A DNA stretch of 64,000 nt from Phialocephala subalpina (lineage: Eukaryota > Ascomycota > Leotiomycetes > Helotiales > Mollisiaceae). Below are positions 22,627-34,043 of this stretch, in pieces; position 1 is the first letter of the stretch; each line of letters starts with the position of its first letter. Location of the stretch: positions 161,388 to 225,387 of the forward strand of contig FJOG01000058.1 in the NCBI GenBank assembly GCA_900073065.1, read 5' to 3'. Position numbers and translations under genes: made by a program. The notes below the pieces were generated by a model that had not been told where the DNA came from, searched no databases, and worked only from the letters and a program-made list of their open reading frames with translations.

Positions 22627-24445
22627 CTAAACCATCACAACCCCACTCTCCTCCACATGCGCAACCGCCCTTTTCTCATCCCCCATATCCTCATGATGAA
22701 TCTGTTTCTCAACAGCAACAACCGCCTGGTCCGCCAACTCCTTATCCTCGAACAAGAACGCCAACTCTTCAAGCGTCCTCCCGCTCGTCTCCGGATACAT
22801 GAAATAAATGAAAGAGAACTCAAATGCAATCCAACCACAGTAGATGGCGAGGAACTTCCAGTCGAGATGTTCGAGTGCGATGGGGTTTACGTTGTTGGAG
22901 AAGAATCCACCGATCTTACCGAAGATTTGCTCGATTCCTATTCCGCGGGTACGTTGGGAGTAGGGGAAGAGTTCGATGAGATAGGCTGAGGTAAGTTAGT
23001 GGATGTATGAAAGGGGTAGGAAAGGATACGCACTGTAAGTGAGAGCATTGTTTCCAATATTGTAGCAAGGCGAGTACGCGAAGTAGAAGAAAAGAGCAGC
23101 AACACCCGCCGCCTTATTAGTAGTCTTAGCATTCTTCGCCGCTCGTAGCTGCTCAAACGAGATAGTCATCGAAATGAAAACCAACAGCATAGTAGCAGAA
23201 GACAGCATGAACATGAAACGTCTCTTGAACCTAGCCACAACGAATGCAGCAACGCTGGCGGTGATAAGACTCCAACAAGCGTTTGCGAGGTTGATTCTCG
23301 TCTTGGCGTAGGTAGTGGTGTATCCCATCATAATGTAGAGGAGGTTCTGATAGTAAGACAGCAGAGTGTTCCCAGACATCTGCGTGAATAGACCAAGGAA
23401 GGAAGCGATTAGGACACGACGACGCATCCCAGATGTTCGGACCATGTCCCACCATGACTGCTTGGCATTGTCCATCTCGATCCTAATGGTGGATGAAATC
23501 TGTGCCATCTCGGCTTTCACAAGGACGGAGTCGACGTCTCCTTCGGCATGATATTTGACGAGAATGGCAAACGCATCCTCGCTCCTGTCTCTACTGATAA
23601 GCCATCTGGGGCTTTCTGGGAGCATGCTATAAGAGACGGTCAGTGGAAGCTTAGTCCGTAGAGGGACAAGAGGACTTACAAGATGAAGACAACCTGGAGG
23701 AGTGAAGGGCACATCTGCAAGAGGGATGGGATCCGCCAGCTCCAATTGCTTTTGATATCGGTTGTGCCGAGACTGATGGCGGCTGCTGTGATTTGCCCAA
23801 TGAAGTAGGATGCATTGAAGAGAGACGTCAAGGTAGGACGGTCCTTTGGATGTCCTAGCTCTCCAATCAAAGATGATCCCGATATGATACAAAAAACAAT
23901 GCCGAATCCGAGTAGCATCCGGGAGAAAATGTACATCCCAACTGTAAGAACGTCAGTGAGGTATGTCGAGGCATGCGTACAGTTCCCACTCACGATCTTG
24001 AGCAAAACCTTGTATCAATGCACCGATAATCATCAATACTGAACCCATCATAACAGACCAACGTCGTCCGAAACGTTGATTGAACCACGGAGCTATAGGC
24101 ACACCGATAATGGAGCCGAGTTGGTAGCAAGACGAGACAAAGCCCAGTAGTCCAGCTGACAGCGTGGGCTTCCCTTTGTCGTCCTTAGTACCATCACTGA
24201 AGTCTGCGGAGTGTCAGGATCGCATATCGACGAGTGTTTGGGAGCAACATACATGCGTTCCACGGAGGGGAGAATTGTAGAGTCCCAATGAGAGTCGAGT
24301 CAAAGCCGGATGTCATCTCCACTCCCATGCAGCATAGGAACAAGCAGACATACATGCGACGAAGATTCGGCTTCTTGTACCATTTTACATGATCCTCCTC
24401 GACAATGCGAGTGACGATGGGGTCGGAAAGACCTTCGTGGACCAT
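22627..24445 (-). CDS. MFS sugar transporter (fungal hexose/lactose-permease type)
   Basis: Plasma-membrane sugar:proton symporter of the major facilitator superfamily, in about four exons. N-terminus MVHEGLSDPIVTRIVEED (ATG 24445), then KWYKKPNLRRMYVCL leading into helix 1. Signature motifs are WFNQRFGRRWSVM (loop 2-3), PESPRWLISRDR (after helix 6, followed by AEGDVDS) and YPETSGRTLEELAFLFED (after helix 12). Twelve hydrophobic segments can be picked out, and the C-terminal tail ends VEESGVVMV. The final exon acceptor (near 22986) joins ALTYS to AYLIELFPYSQRTRG. The spacing of motifs and the overall length are normal for the family. Substrate cannot be read from sequence; the subfamily resembles the lactose-permease-like transporters that are expanded in plant-associated fungi. 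Confidence 0.9.
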
Positions 24446-25424
24446 CTTGAATCGATTGATCTGCAAGAAACCAAATTACTTCGTGAAGTAGCAGAAAAAG
24501 TCTCAAAACGACTTTCCTTCGCGATAATCGTCAACTTCGACGAAGACGCAAGGAAGAAAAGAAGCATAGATAACAGCTTGTCTTATGCATCGCCGGCCGC
24601 TCTCTTGCAATCAGCCTGAAGTTCTCGCAATCTACCGCCTTGGTGTTGAAGCGGGGAATCGCGCCAAACCCCAAAACAGCCATACGAGCAAACGTTGGGC
24701 CGGGTCGATCACTGATCCAGACGGCTGGGAAACGCCTTTTTGGACGATTGGTCCAATTCCTTTGGTCCTCCTTAACGAAGGCGATCCCCATGACAGCGCC
24801 CATTTGCGACATCGCCGACAACACCAATCGCGTTAAGAAAGACGTTACATGCACTTGCGTTGATGGCTGAGGATGTTGAAATGGCGAATTGGAGGAAAGA
24901 AAAAGTTTGGCCAAGGATGAGTGAGCGAGCTGCAGGGACCCTGAACAGATGCGGGATTCCCTGGGCGGCGACTTTGCCAAGCACCAGAAATATATCCAAA
25001 GAACCAACACGGTTAGAATCCCGGGATATATATGGATTTATGGTTAAATACCATGTCCAACAAGAAGTTTCCAACAATAGAGATGAGACCTCTTGGTCAA
25101 GAGATGAGATCAAGAGATGATTCATGGTTGGCACTTCCAGTCGTTGGAAACATTTCTATGTCGCGAGCCAGTGTGCTGGATTTCCAACATCTCTTCATTG
25201 GCCAGGCGCGCGACGCGCTTGAAGTGTTCTCGGGATTCCCCCCGGGCAAGACGTCGCCTTAAACGCGTTCAAAATACGAAAAAAAACTCCACGATAATCG
25301 TTTTCTTCTCTCCCTACTCCTTCTCATTCCGCCAGGAAAATCTATTCTTCTCTGTCATCCTTTGTATGAGCAGACGAGTGTGATCCACAAGTGAAGAGCA
25401 TCCGCTCTTACCAGGCGCGAAATT
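24446..25424. other. Intergenic, possible degraded coding remnant
   Basis: Overlapping minus-strand frames at 24531-25010 and 24772-25134 include short hydrophobic stretches but change frame and have no recognisable motif. I see no intact gene. The proximal part contains the transporter promoter. Confidence 0.35.
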
Positions 25425-25444
25425 CACGTGACCATTCTCACGTG
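25425..25444. promoter_or_regulatory. Pair of CACGTG E-box motifs
   Basis: CACGTG occurs at 25425-25430 and 25439-25444, separated by 8 bp and about 150 bp upstream of a TATA box. This palindrome is the binding site of bHLH factors such as Cbf1 in fungi. Regulation of the downstream CFEM gene is inferred from position. Confidence 0.35.
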
Positions 25445-25590
25445 TCAGGCTCTTCCGAAAGCTAGGAGTGTTTGTCGTGAAAAAAAGATGGTCTTGCACA
25501 GGTGACTCATTTATCTGAGTTGCAAAAAGGGCATTCAGAGAAGACTCGTATCGTGCCGATCGCTACCAAAGTTTTCCTACCAGCATGTTC

Positions 25591-25599
25591 TATAAATAG
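25591..25599 (+). promoter_or_regulatory. TATA box upstream of the CFEM gene
   Basis: TATAAATAG at 25591-25599 is a textbook TATA element. It lies about 490 bp upstream of the chosen CFEM start codon, implying a long leader, a 5' UTR intron or an unrecognised first coding exon. Confidence 0.4.
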
Positions 25600-26087
25600 A
25601 GGTATAAACGCCCAGAAGCAGCCACTTTCCAGCCGTTCCAGCCTTCTCATTTCTGATAACTCCTCTTCCAGAACGAAATGTCTAAGCAGAACATGGTTCA
25701 GATGTTACTTCATAAATCTCTCGCTCCAGATACGGATTTTTGCCCTTGCCTTCTTCCTCTTGAGAACTGTGGGTTTCGCAGCGGGCGTTGCAAAGCCAAG
25801 ACTTGCGACGCCATGCTGGCTGATATTACCTGTCTTCCTTCCACATTTGTGGCTATATCGCGACATGGCGTTAGGCAGTCAAGAGTTGAACAAAGTTCTG
25901 GGAAGTAGAAACGGTGTCCGGATCTATCCCGCCCCAATGCCTCTCCACGTCATGGCAAGGAGGCGTGCGAGGCTCTCTGCAGCCTCGCAAGGAGTGAGAA
26001 CGAGTAATAATAATACAGCACTGGAAGCTCGATATTTGTTCGTTCCCCAAGTCCCTGCAATTTCCCCAATCACGAAGCGGTACAACG

Positions 26088-28741
26088 ATGATTCAGAAAT
26101 TTCTCCGCTTCATACAATGGCTAGTCGTCTTCCCTCTCAGTCCTGAAACAGCACATCAATGGAAAAGATATCCAGCTTGCTCCCAAGCATGCGTGTCTAA
26201 TGCATTGGAAGGTAGCGGTTGCCAGTTTTCTAGCTTCGCATGTTTATGCGTCAATTACAGGCTCCTAGGGCAGATATCTGCCTGTGCACTACCCGTTTGT
26301 TCCGAAGAAGACTTCGATCGGACCCTTTCAGAGTTGAAGAAAGACTGCAACACGACAAATGAAAGGATCAAACTCGACCTTTGTGCTTTCCGAACTTTTG
26401 GAGAAGAAGTTCTCTTAGCCAACGAGAATGACTTGGGTGGGCTGCTTGTCCTTGATGCTCGAGCTGTCTCTGCAGCTGCTACAACAACGTCAACTTCTTT
26501 GACTTCCAGACCTGCCACGACATCCACCACAATAACTCCAACGTCTCCAACGTCTCCAGCGGCCACAACCTCATCGAATACGGCGAAAACTTTGGAGGCC
26601 TCAAGCACTTCGAGTATCCTCACGGCCGCAAGTTCAATCGCCTCCTCGTCAACATCCTCAACAACCATAATTTCAACAACGAAAACCCCAGCCTTAATAT
26701 CATCATCCTCGTCCAAAATTGGCTCAACAGTAAACCCTCCAACCTCGACGACGACGACGACGACATCTTCATCACAATCCTCATCGACGACCAGTCTGTC
26801 AGTCCTCACTTTGAGCACACCTACAACCGCGACTCCAGATGCTACATTCACACCAACTGCTACAAGTTTCCCTCTGCCTTCAATAGTACCTTGTACCGAT
26901 CCGCGATGGCAACTCAGTCCCGAAAACTGGCTTTCTCTCAATGTCGACTCACATCTCCAGCAGACAAGTTCGGAGTGGGGCCCTGGTATTGGCAGCTTCC
27001 TTGAGTTTGTGGCCAACTTCACAGGCGTTCAAGGTCTGCATTGTGGAATTGGCACAGCTTCGACGTGCACACTACCAACTTGTTTGCGTAAGTTCCAATC
27101 AAGCCTAACGTGGACGTTCTCCCTTAACGGCCGTGATTAGAACTTCAAGAAGCGGGTGCCGAACCATGGCAGTACCTAGTCGCCGTAGCTGTCATACAGA
27201 TGAATACTCTCATCAACGTCCTTCACGTAAGCATCAACAAGTGGGCTTCCTCATACCCTTCCCTAGGCTAACGAGTGTTTAGGATGGAATATCAGCTGGC
27301 AAAGAAGATCTTGCTTTAGTGATCATCGCCATGGCCAACGACTTTTTCGAATGGAAGAACCCCCAAACAACCACCAAGAACGCACTCCCCTGGATTGCGG
27401 CAATGCTTACCTCCGTGTTGTCCTTCATTCCTCTATTGTTTGAGCTCGATAGTATCCTCGCCCCTATCAGTAGTGGAGCAGGTCAAACAGCGGCAGCTTT
27501 CGCGGCTGGTGGATTACAAACTCTAGCAGCAAATGCAAATCCCGAGTCAGTATCAGATCCTCCTACGTTTTGAGCCATACTGACTAGACTTCCACAGCAC
27601 TTTTCTCTTGAGTAACATGGAGACTCTAGGAATTTTTGTGAAGGACATCTCTACCAACGCCACATCGGCGTTGGAAACATGGTCCAAGACCTTGTTTGCA
27701 GGAGAGCAAGATGCGAGTGGCAAAACCATCATGTATTCTTGCCCCCACCGAATCGCTAGTCTTAGCTAACCACACATGCCATAGTGATTATATGGCGAAT
27801 GGTCGTTTCGCATTCATCTACGATATCGAAGTTCCTGACGTGGAGACGTACTTCTTTCAAAGTGTCGTCTCGGATGTCGTTAATGATCAGCTCGTGTAAG
27901 GATTTTTTCTAAGACCCTACCCCTAAACACGGAAAGAAGATCTTCGCATCATTTCACACGTTTGCCATCAATTCTGCGTTGTGTTGAGAGATGCATCAGG
28001 TTGATTGAGTGAGCTGACCTGTGAAACAGATCCAATAAGTCAAACAGCAAAACTTTCGTGATGTGTGGAGATGGCACTGTACCATGCTCTGAGGAGTCAT
28101 ATTTCTCCGAGAATGGGAAATCCTGCTGCCTATACAGGTATTTGAATTCCCAATCCAAGATTTCATCATGCCAACACTAACTCAAAACTCAACAGGTTTG
28201 CTAATAACAATACCTACATCGCACCCCCCGAAGTCACAGCTTTGAAGAATTCAAAATACGACTATATCAACTCATCAGTATGTAAATTTCAAATCCCCAA
28301 TCAAACCAAGATACTCACCGACTTGGCCTACAGAGTGTCGTCGCCTCAAGCTTGAGATCATACCTAGCCCAAGGACTCGACTACAACCAAAGCGACACAA
28401 ACGCATTCATCAACTCATCTCTCTCCTCCGACCTCCGTGATCAATCATTCATTCAAGGTCCAAGTGCTGCCGGTATCTGGACATTACCAGTTTGCGATGT
28501 AGGCAGCCACACGGATTGGGTAGCAGATTATTCCGCTCTCATGATGCCATGCTGCTGTGGAAGTTCTTGCTCGGAGACGACGGAGTTCTTCCACAAGGCG
28601 CATTTGGCGGGGAATAGTAAGGTTAACAGTTTGTGTGCGAGTCAGTACAAACCTTTTGCTGCCGTCAGCAGTGGTCGGACTCTCGAATTATCTCCTTTTG
28701 GCCTGATAGTTGCTTTCTTAGTTATGTTGATGGTGGGATGA
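26088..28741 (+). CDS. GPI-anchored CFEM-domain surface protein
   Basis: About 730 residues in eight exons. After a short hydrophobic N-terminus (FIQWLVVFPL, plausible signal), a CFEM domain spans roughly residues 29-85: YPACSQACV, GCQFSSFACLC, ISACALPVC and LKKDC give the expected eight cysteines. A long Ser/Thr-rich stalk (about 130-260) follows, then a Cys-containing region (CTDPRWQLSPENW; LHCGIGTASTCTLPTCLQ) and a large unknown domain. The C-terminus (SSG, then LSPFGLIVAFLVMLMVG) fits a GPI-anchor signal. Introns begin near 27089, 27226, 27545, 27735, 27896, 28137 and 28279; all are GT...AG and keep frame. CFEM proteins act in haem/iron uptake, adhesion or virulence in fungi. The aspartate needed for haem binding was not checked. 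The start codon is uncertain. Confidence 0.8.
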
Positions 28742-29248
28742 TTGTTGTAGACCGTGGATATGACTTCACCTTCGTTTTGGAGTCTCTTGGTTTTGTCACG
28801 GAGTTGGAATAATGTGCTGTCATGGTTTGAAGAAATATAGACTGAGATAATAAGGCATAGAAGGCAGATCATGATGAGTGCTACACCAGATTTGCTATCT
28901 CAAATTCTTCAAATGAAGGAGTCACGCGCCGGGGATCTGAAAATTTATAGAAGAACGAGAAGAGAAACTATTTTGGGAGAACTTATATAGGAGTGTGGAG
29001 CGCCTTGTCATAGCTTGTGTTAGCACGTTCTTGTACACCCCAAGTAGCTCGAGCTCGATAGGTTCCAGAGAATTCTTAGAGTCAGACGTCATATCGTCAC
29101 CAACCAACGGTAAGGACCAAAGGATTCTATTTCAAGATTTTCATGCAAAGCTGATGAGCTCCACCCCAAGAACCAAGATAATCGCTTCCCTGTCACCCAA
29201 AACCATAGAAGTACCAATCCTTCTCACCCATGCCAAAGCCTCAAGCGT
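28742..29248. other. Intergenic between convergent genes, no gene seen
   Basis: Holds the 3' UTRs of the CFEM and zinc-ribbon genes. Short frames on both strands appear random. Confidence 0.4.
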
Positions 29249-29904
29249 TTAATATCTCCTTGAGTACTTGTTGCCCAACAGCTTGCAGTGGCCACAGCGC
29301 TTGTGATAACAACCGCGACCCCTGATGGGGATGAAGGCTCTGCTACATTGTTTCTGTGTCATCGTATTTCTGTACTCGTAATCGCACTTTAAGCACAAGT
29401 TAGTCAGTAACACCACCTAAAAGCAAGAGGAGAAAATCGACAAAATCGAAAGAGCCAGCGACATACGTCGCAGCATTTCCAGTATGTATTATGCAACTCA
29501 ACCTTTCTATTGTAGTCTTCAGTCTTTCGGGAAGGGGTATGCGGACCGGTGCGCAACGATGTATTTGGGCATGTTTCCATGTATGGTCGGGGGGAGTATC
29601 TGGGAGTATTCGGTGACGAGTTATGGGTGAAACTCTGTGGGGGAAATCTAGTGAACAGCTCGTGGACACTTTGGACCCGGGCTTGAGAGTCGGTGAGGGG
29701 GGTCGAGTCTGAGAAGGTTTCCAATGATGTACGGGGAGAAGATTCCTCAGTCTGTTGGGAGGGAAGTTGTGCTGCTTGTGGATGAGGGTTTATCAATTCT
29801 TTCTGTGGTGATGTACGCGGAGGATCTTCTGCGGTCTGCAGTGAGGTTGTTCGCTTTGACTGCCGAAGGGGTTTCCGTTTGAATTTTGACACTGAGGATC
29901 CCAT
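29249..29904 (-). CDS. Zinc-ribbon-type protein with N-myristoylation signal
   Basis: Two exons (29904-29467 and 29386-29249; 80-nt intron, phase 0) give 191 residues. It starts MGSSVSKFKRK: Gly2 with Ser6 plus adjacent basic residues is a strong N-myristoylation and membrane-binding pattern, like that of Src-type kinases. A long Ser/Thr/Pro/Gln-rich disordered region follows. The C-terminus is a Cys cluster split by the intron: YWKCCD, then CDYEY, C, and GCYHKRCGHC. The cysteines could bind two zinc ions. The neighbour at 30282-30654 has the same cluster and the same intron site. I recognise similar WxCC...C.H.RC..C proteins in Leotiomycetes as hypothetical proteins only. Membrane attachment and zinc binding are predictions. 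Confidence 0.68.
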
Positions 29905-30281
29905 GGTGATGGTACACTAAGCTTACGATTGAAGGTCGAGTGATCGGAAGTAGCTATGAAGTATACAAGATCTTGAAGTTCATGTTAGGAAGAATGCGCA
30001 AGAATACAGTCAAGCGCTAGTGCGTGCCGAAGCGATTGAAGCGGTTCACGTGCAAGGAAAGGATACAGCTTAGAGGTAAATGTGTTCAATTTCTCTGAGT
30101 GGCAGAAGCTTTTCATGTATTGACGTTGATGAAGGCCAAATATCTATCACCCATGATCAAGATTCTTGCCTTCCCATCCGCCGAAGTCTTCCCCATGTAA
30201 GGATGTATATTCCCTTCGGCTAGATCGATATTCGGGGTCAAAATTTCGCTGCCTTCGAAGCTGAGGTTTCCCCGTCGCTTT

Positions 30282-30654
30282 TTATCGACAATAGCGGCAT
30301 CGTCCGTGCAAGCAACCTCCGCCATTGGGATAGGCATACATGCACTCGGTGTATGCGGAGGGATTGTATTGATAGTCGCACTTTGAGCTACGTTAGCGAT
30401 TTCCCTGAAGTCAAGGTCATGAAGGTAACAGCAAGGGGATAAGTCAGGCAACAAACTTGACAGCAGCGCCAGTATTGACTCGGCTTCATATTCAAAACTC
30501 GAGGATCCAATTCGGCAAGAACACGACGTTCAGGTGAGGGTGTTGCACTTCCGCCATTTTGATTTTGCTTGGTTGGATTAGTCGGAGAGGAATTGTGAGC
30601 TGAACTGCTTTGCCCTTTGCAGGGAGAGCTGTCGGGAGTGTTTGTTGTAGACAT
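30282..30654 (-). CDS. Small zinc-ribbon-type protein, tandem paralogue
   Basis: Two exons (30654-30457, 66 codons; 30380-30282, 33 codons with stop; 76-nt intron, phase 0) give 98 residues. A Ser/Asn/Pro-rich N-terminus leads to SQYWRCCQ at the donor, and exon 2 reads CDYQYNPS, TEC, GGGC and CLHGRCRYC. This shares W-x-C-C-x-C-D-Y-x-Y and C-x-H-x-R-C-x2-C with the gene 380 bp downstream, including the intron position inside the ribbon, so the two arose by duplication. It lacks the MGSS start of its neighbour (here MSTTNT). The donor is GTTTGT, weaker than consensus but supported by the paralogue. Role unknown. Confidence 0.66.
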
Positions 30655-31279
30655 GTTTTTGAGTTTTGATTTGGTAGATTGAAGGGAAAGAGTGGAAGGA
30701 AAATTAGAGGTCGATTTTAAATAGACCAACAGCTTTGAAGTTGAAGGGATTCGAAGACATTTTCGATAAGCGAGAAGACTTCTCGCGAAACCGACCACTT
30801 GAATATTACTAGCGACAATGTTTACAAATGAACTCGACCTTCTAAATTGCCTAACTCGAAGGTAAGGCGCTCTTCTGTAGCTTCATAGAATTATCTGGAT
30901 CTTTTCGCAATACTATTGTCGGGAATGAATGAAAGAGACCCATGAGGCTTGGCAAAAGAGTATATCTTCAGTTCTCAGAATTCATATGTTCCGGGTCTCA
31001 GCTCCCCCGGCTCCTCATGGGTGCACAGTCTCGCCATTCTCAAATATACAACATACTTTTTGCATGCGGTGATATTGCGAATGCGGGGTAACAGGCTCGT
31101 TGTGGGGCTATTCAAAGGAGGGGCAGCCCCACATGTTCCTGAACATCACTTCCAAAACACGCTCAACTCACAAATCATTTCCGCCGCACTCACATTCATC
31201 TGAGTAGTAAACCTTAGTATCAATTCACTGTACAAGCCATCAGTCTCTACCCTCATTTCCCAAGCTACCACCGACCACA
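30655..31279. other. Divergent promoter region
   Basis: About 625 bp between the ribbon gene (minus) and the EthD-like gene (plus). Only short frames. No clear TATA box or operator was recognised. Confidence 0.4.
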
Positions 31280-32250
31280 ATGCCACCACTCCCCTTCACC
31301 GGCCCCGGAATCCTCTGGGTAACATCCAAAATCACTAGCCCAGAACACCTTTCCGAATCCACCTACCTCGCTTGGTACGATGACGAACACATCCCCGAAA
31401 TCCTAACCTCCACACCCGTGAAATCCCTTTTCCGCTTCAAAAACAATGACGCTACTGCCGATCGACCATATCTTGTAAGCTGTCCATTAGACGATATAGC
31501 CGATGTGAAGACATTCAAGGGATTGAAGGTCAAATTTGACAGTTTGCCTGACGAGGAGGGAAAACCTGGGGGAAGTTCGCATGATTGTGCGGATTTGGAT
31601 TATAGGTTTTATCAGTTGATTCAGAAGTATGAGCCTAATGGTGGGGAGGCGACTTTGGGTAAGTTTTACTTTCACGATATGATGACGGATGAAATGAGCT
31701 GAGATGTGGGAATAGGAAAGACGAAGACAATCGCCACAGGCGGATTCGATCTCAGCGAAACACTCACCGAACAAGAGCTCAATGACTGGTACAACAAAGA
31801 GCATCTCACCCTCCTCTCCAGGGTCCCAGGCTACCTCCGCACAACCCGGTACAAACTCCTCCTCCACCGCACCAATGGCGACACCCGATCCCTAAAAGGC
31901 CTTCCCACTCGCCCCCAAGACCAAGCAGCAACAGAAAATGATAGACCACCGATGTTTCACGCCGTGCATGAGTTCTCAGTCGAGGAAGTTGACCATGAGG
32001 CTGCGATGAAGACGATTGAGACGGAGTGTAAGCTATTCCCTTTTCGTCACCGCTCTACATAAACTCTAGCTGTGCTCTAGGCACTCTCTTAAGACATGTA
32101 TCTGTACTCTCGAAACTACACAAAAGCAGTAAACTAACTCCGAGATCTTGACAAGTAGGGGCGAAGAAGATCTTTGCGAATGCAGGGAAGCAAGAGTATA
32201 CTGTTTATCGACATGTGAAGAGTTTTGGGGATGGGAAGCTGTTTCACTAG
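31280..32250 (+). CDS. EthD/dimeric alpha-beta-barrel-like protein with two related halves
   Basis: Three exons (31280-31659, 31716-about 32027, about 32160-32250); both introns are GT...AG and keep frame. Starts MPPLPFTGPGILWV. The first half has YLAWYDDEHIPEIL and the second LNDWYNKEHLTLLSRVPGYLRTTRY. Both match the W-Y-x-x-E-H-x-P/L pattern of EthD-type dimeric alpha-beta barrels, so the protein looks like two fused ferredoxin-like units that would make a barrel from one chain. The C-terminus is TVYRHVKSFGDGKLFH. Related small fungal proteins are mostly uncharacterised; some act in degradation of aromatic compounds or polyketide cyclisation. No biosynthetic cluster is seen around it. The substrate is unknown. 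Confidence 0.62.
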
Positions 32251-32577
32251 AAAATGTCTTGGGGAATCGTGCTCGTCATTCGGGGATGGGGATTGAGGAT
32301 TGACAAGTAGGAAAACCCAGATTTTCATCTCGGCTGAAATATCCTCGCTTGCGGATAGGGGGAGCGAGGTCATGGTATCATTGAAATGAGACATTCAAGT
32401 GACTTGCTTCACGACTCACGCAAGTTCATTACCACCACCGAAACCCGTGACTCTCAAGTGACAACCCAAAGACTTCAAATTCACGCAACTCTACCGCTGG
32501 ATCCTATCGCAAACTTCTCCCTTACACCCTCCCTATGAAACCTCACGCCCCGTCCCAGCTCCCTCCTACCTAGAAAA

Positions 32578-33090
32578 TTATAACCTCCTCAAGCCATTAC
32601 CCATTCCAAGTCTCGCAACCGGAGCCCCAACACAAGCCGCAGCAAAAACCCTCACCGCAACCCAGAACACCACGACTCCCGCAGCCACAGTCCCAATCAT
32701 CCTCCCTCCAAGTACATCATTCCTATTTCCTGCACTTGTCTTTGTCGAACTAGCTGCCGCACTAGAAGTTGAACTGGAGGCAGGTGTAGAAGTATACGTG
32801 GATGTGCCGGTTGAATTCCTGAGCGAGACTGAAGTCGAAGACGAAGATAAGGAAGAATCTCTAGTGAGAGGTAAGCCATCTGAGCCTATCATCGAAGTCG
32901 AATGGGAGGTGGTGAGCGCGGTGTTGGGGACGTAGGAGGGCTCGTCAGTAACGGGGATGATAGCTACGGTGGCTGATGTTTTGTAGCTTGTGCTTTCCGT
33001 TACGGGGATGATGGCAACAGTGTCGGCGAATGCAAGGGCTGAGAGGATTGCGAGGACGGTGAGTGTGAGCGTCATGTTGAGACTGTTCAT
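32578..33090 (-). CDS. Ser/Thr-rich cell-surface protein with terminal hydrophobic segment
   Basis: 170 residues, single exon. MNSLNMTLTLTVLAILSALAFA is a signal peptide. Two near-identical units, VAIIPVTESTSY and VAIIPVTDEPSY, follow directly. Then comes a Ser/Thr-rich stretch (about 60-125) likely to be O-mannosylated, and near the end a hydrophobic helix (TVAAGVVVFWVAVRVFAAA) with a short basic tail. The tail after the helix makes a transmembrane anchor more likely than a GPI signal. A wall-associated protein is the best guess; I do not recognise a family. Confidence 0.58.
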   Translation of the reverse strand: MNSLNMTLTLTVLAILSALAFADTVAIIPVTESTSYKTSATVAIIPVTDEPSYVPNTALTTSHSTSMIGSDGLPLTRDSSLSSSSTSVSLRNSTGTSTYTSTPASSSTSSAAASSTKTSAGNRNDVLGGRMIGTVAAGVVVFWVAVRVFAAACVGAPVARLGMGNGLRRL

Positions 33091-34043
33091 GATGGGTTGA
33101 TGAGGGTGTGAATGGTCTTTGACTGGATGTTCTTTGGAGGCTGAGTAGTATCTTAGAGCAGGTTAACGAGTACTTATCGAGTAGAGGTTGCGGGGTAGAC
33201 CTGACAAGTTTCTTGAATGCTCGAGGGCAGGTGAAGAATAGTCTCAATGGAAGAAGCAAGAAATAGGAGCTCGTAGACGATGACTCGTCAAACGTAGCAC
33301 CAAATACCAAATGTGCATTCACCACTTCAGTGTATGCGCCTACTTACTGTCTAGGAAACTGTACAGTCATTCCCTAGAAGTAAGACGGTGAATAGAGGAA
33401 TTCGAGAAGAATTCCATTGAGAAGAATAACTCGATGTTGACGCCTTGGTTTGTATTGCCCACCTCCCGGGAGAGGAAAGTGCTAAGTGCGATTGATGAGG
33501 GAACGACTTATTTACCTGCTGGCCCAATGACGGATGCGCCTCGAGTGTTGCTGATGGAAGAAGAAAGGAAAGGCAAGCTAGATGGACTTGGATGCAGAAG
33601 CAGGAGATCTGAACGGGAGCAGACTTCTCCAAGGACTCGACGGTGTGAAACATACTCGAAAGTCAAGAGACAAACGTTCAGAAGTAATGTGTCTTTTGTA
33701 TTTGAATATTTTCTAGCCATGTGGCAGATTTGGAATTCCTCCATCCTTCGAGGAGAAATGTTTCCCAAACCTGAGGCGACAATGTGTCTGACCTCCACAC
33801 CGATACGCCGTGTTCCGTTCTTCCTCGACGCCGAGTGATGATAAACGCCCTCACACTCCGGTGAGTATTCTCAATGCGAAATATACAAGCCGCATGTCCT
33901 CCAACACCCTTCAACTCGATCGGCTTTGTGCGTTGTTGGCTTCGTCGTTTGACTCCAATTGTCCATGCAACCCCACGGCGGATGGCTGGCGTCCAACCTA
34001 ACAGCCTAAGTGTCCTCATCCCACATCCAACATCAAGCCTTCC
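33091..34043. other. Intergenic, no gene seen
   Basis: About 950 bp. Overlapping frames at 33434-33838 (+), 33508-33798 (-) and 33678-34019 (-) lack signal, domain or intron evidence. Confidence 0.4.

Noticed and set aside
24531..25134. Overlapping minus-strand frames between transporter and CFEM genes
   Set aside because: They change frame repeatedly and contain no family motif. At most a very old remnant.
25502..26146. 214-codon plus-strand frame with a hydrophobic segment before the CFEM gene
   Set aside because: It lacks an ATG suited to the hydrophobic part and no donor/acceptor pair joins it in phase to the CFEM frame. Noted as an open question and not annotated.
26255..27022. 255-codon minus-strand frame rich in Val, Asp and Glu
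   Set aside because: Complement of the Ser/Thr-rich stalk of the CFEM protein, a common antisense artefact.
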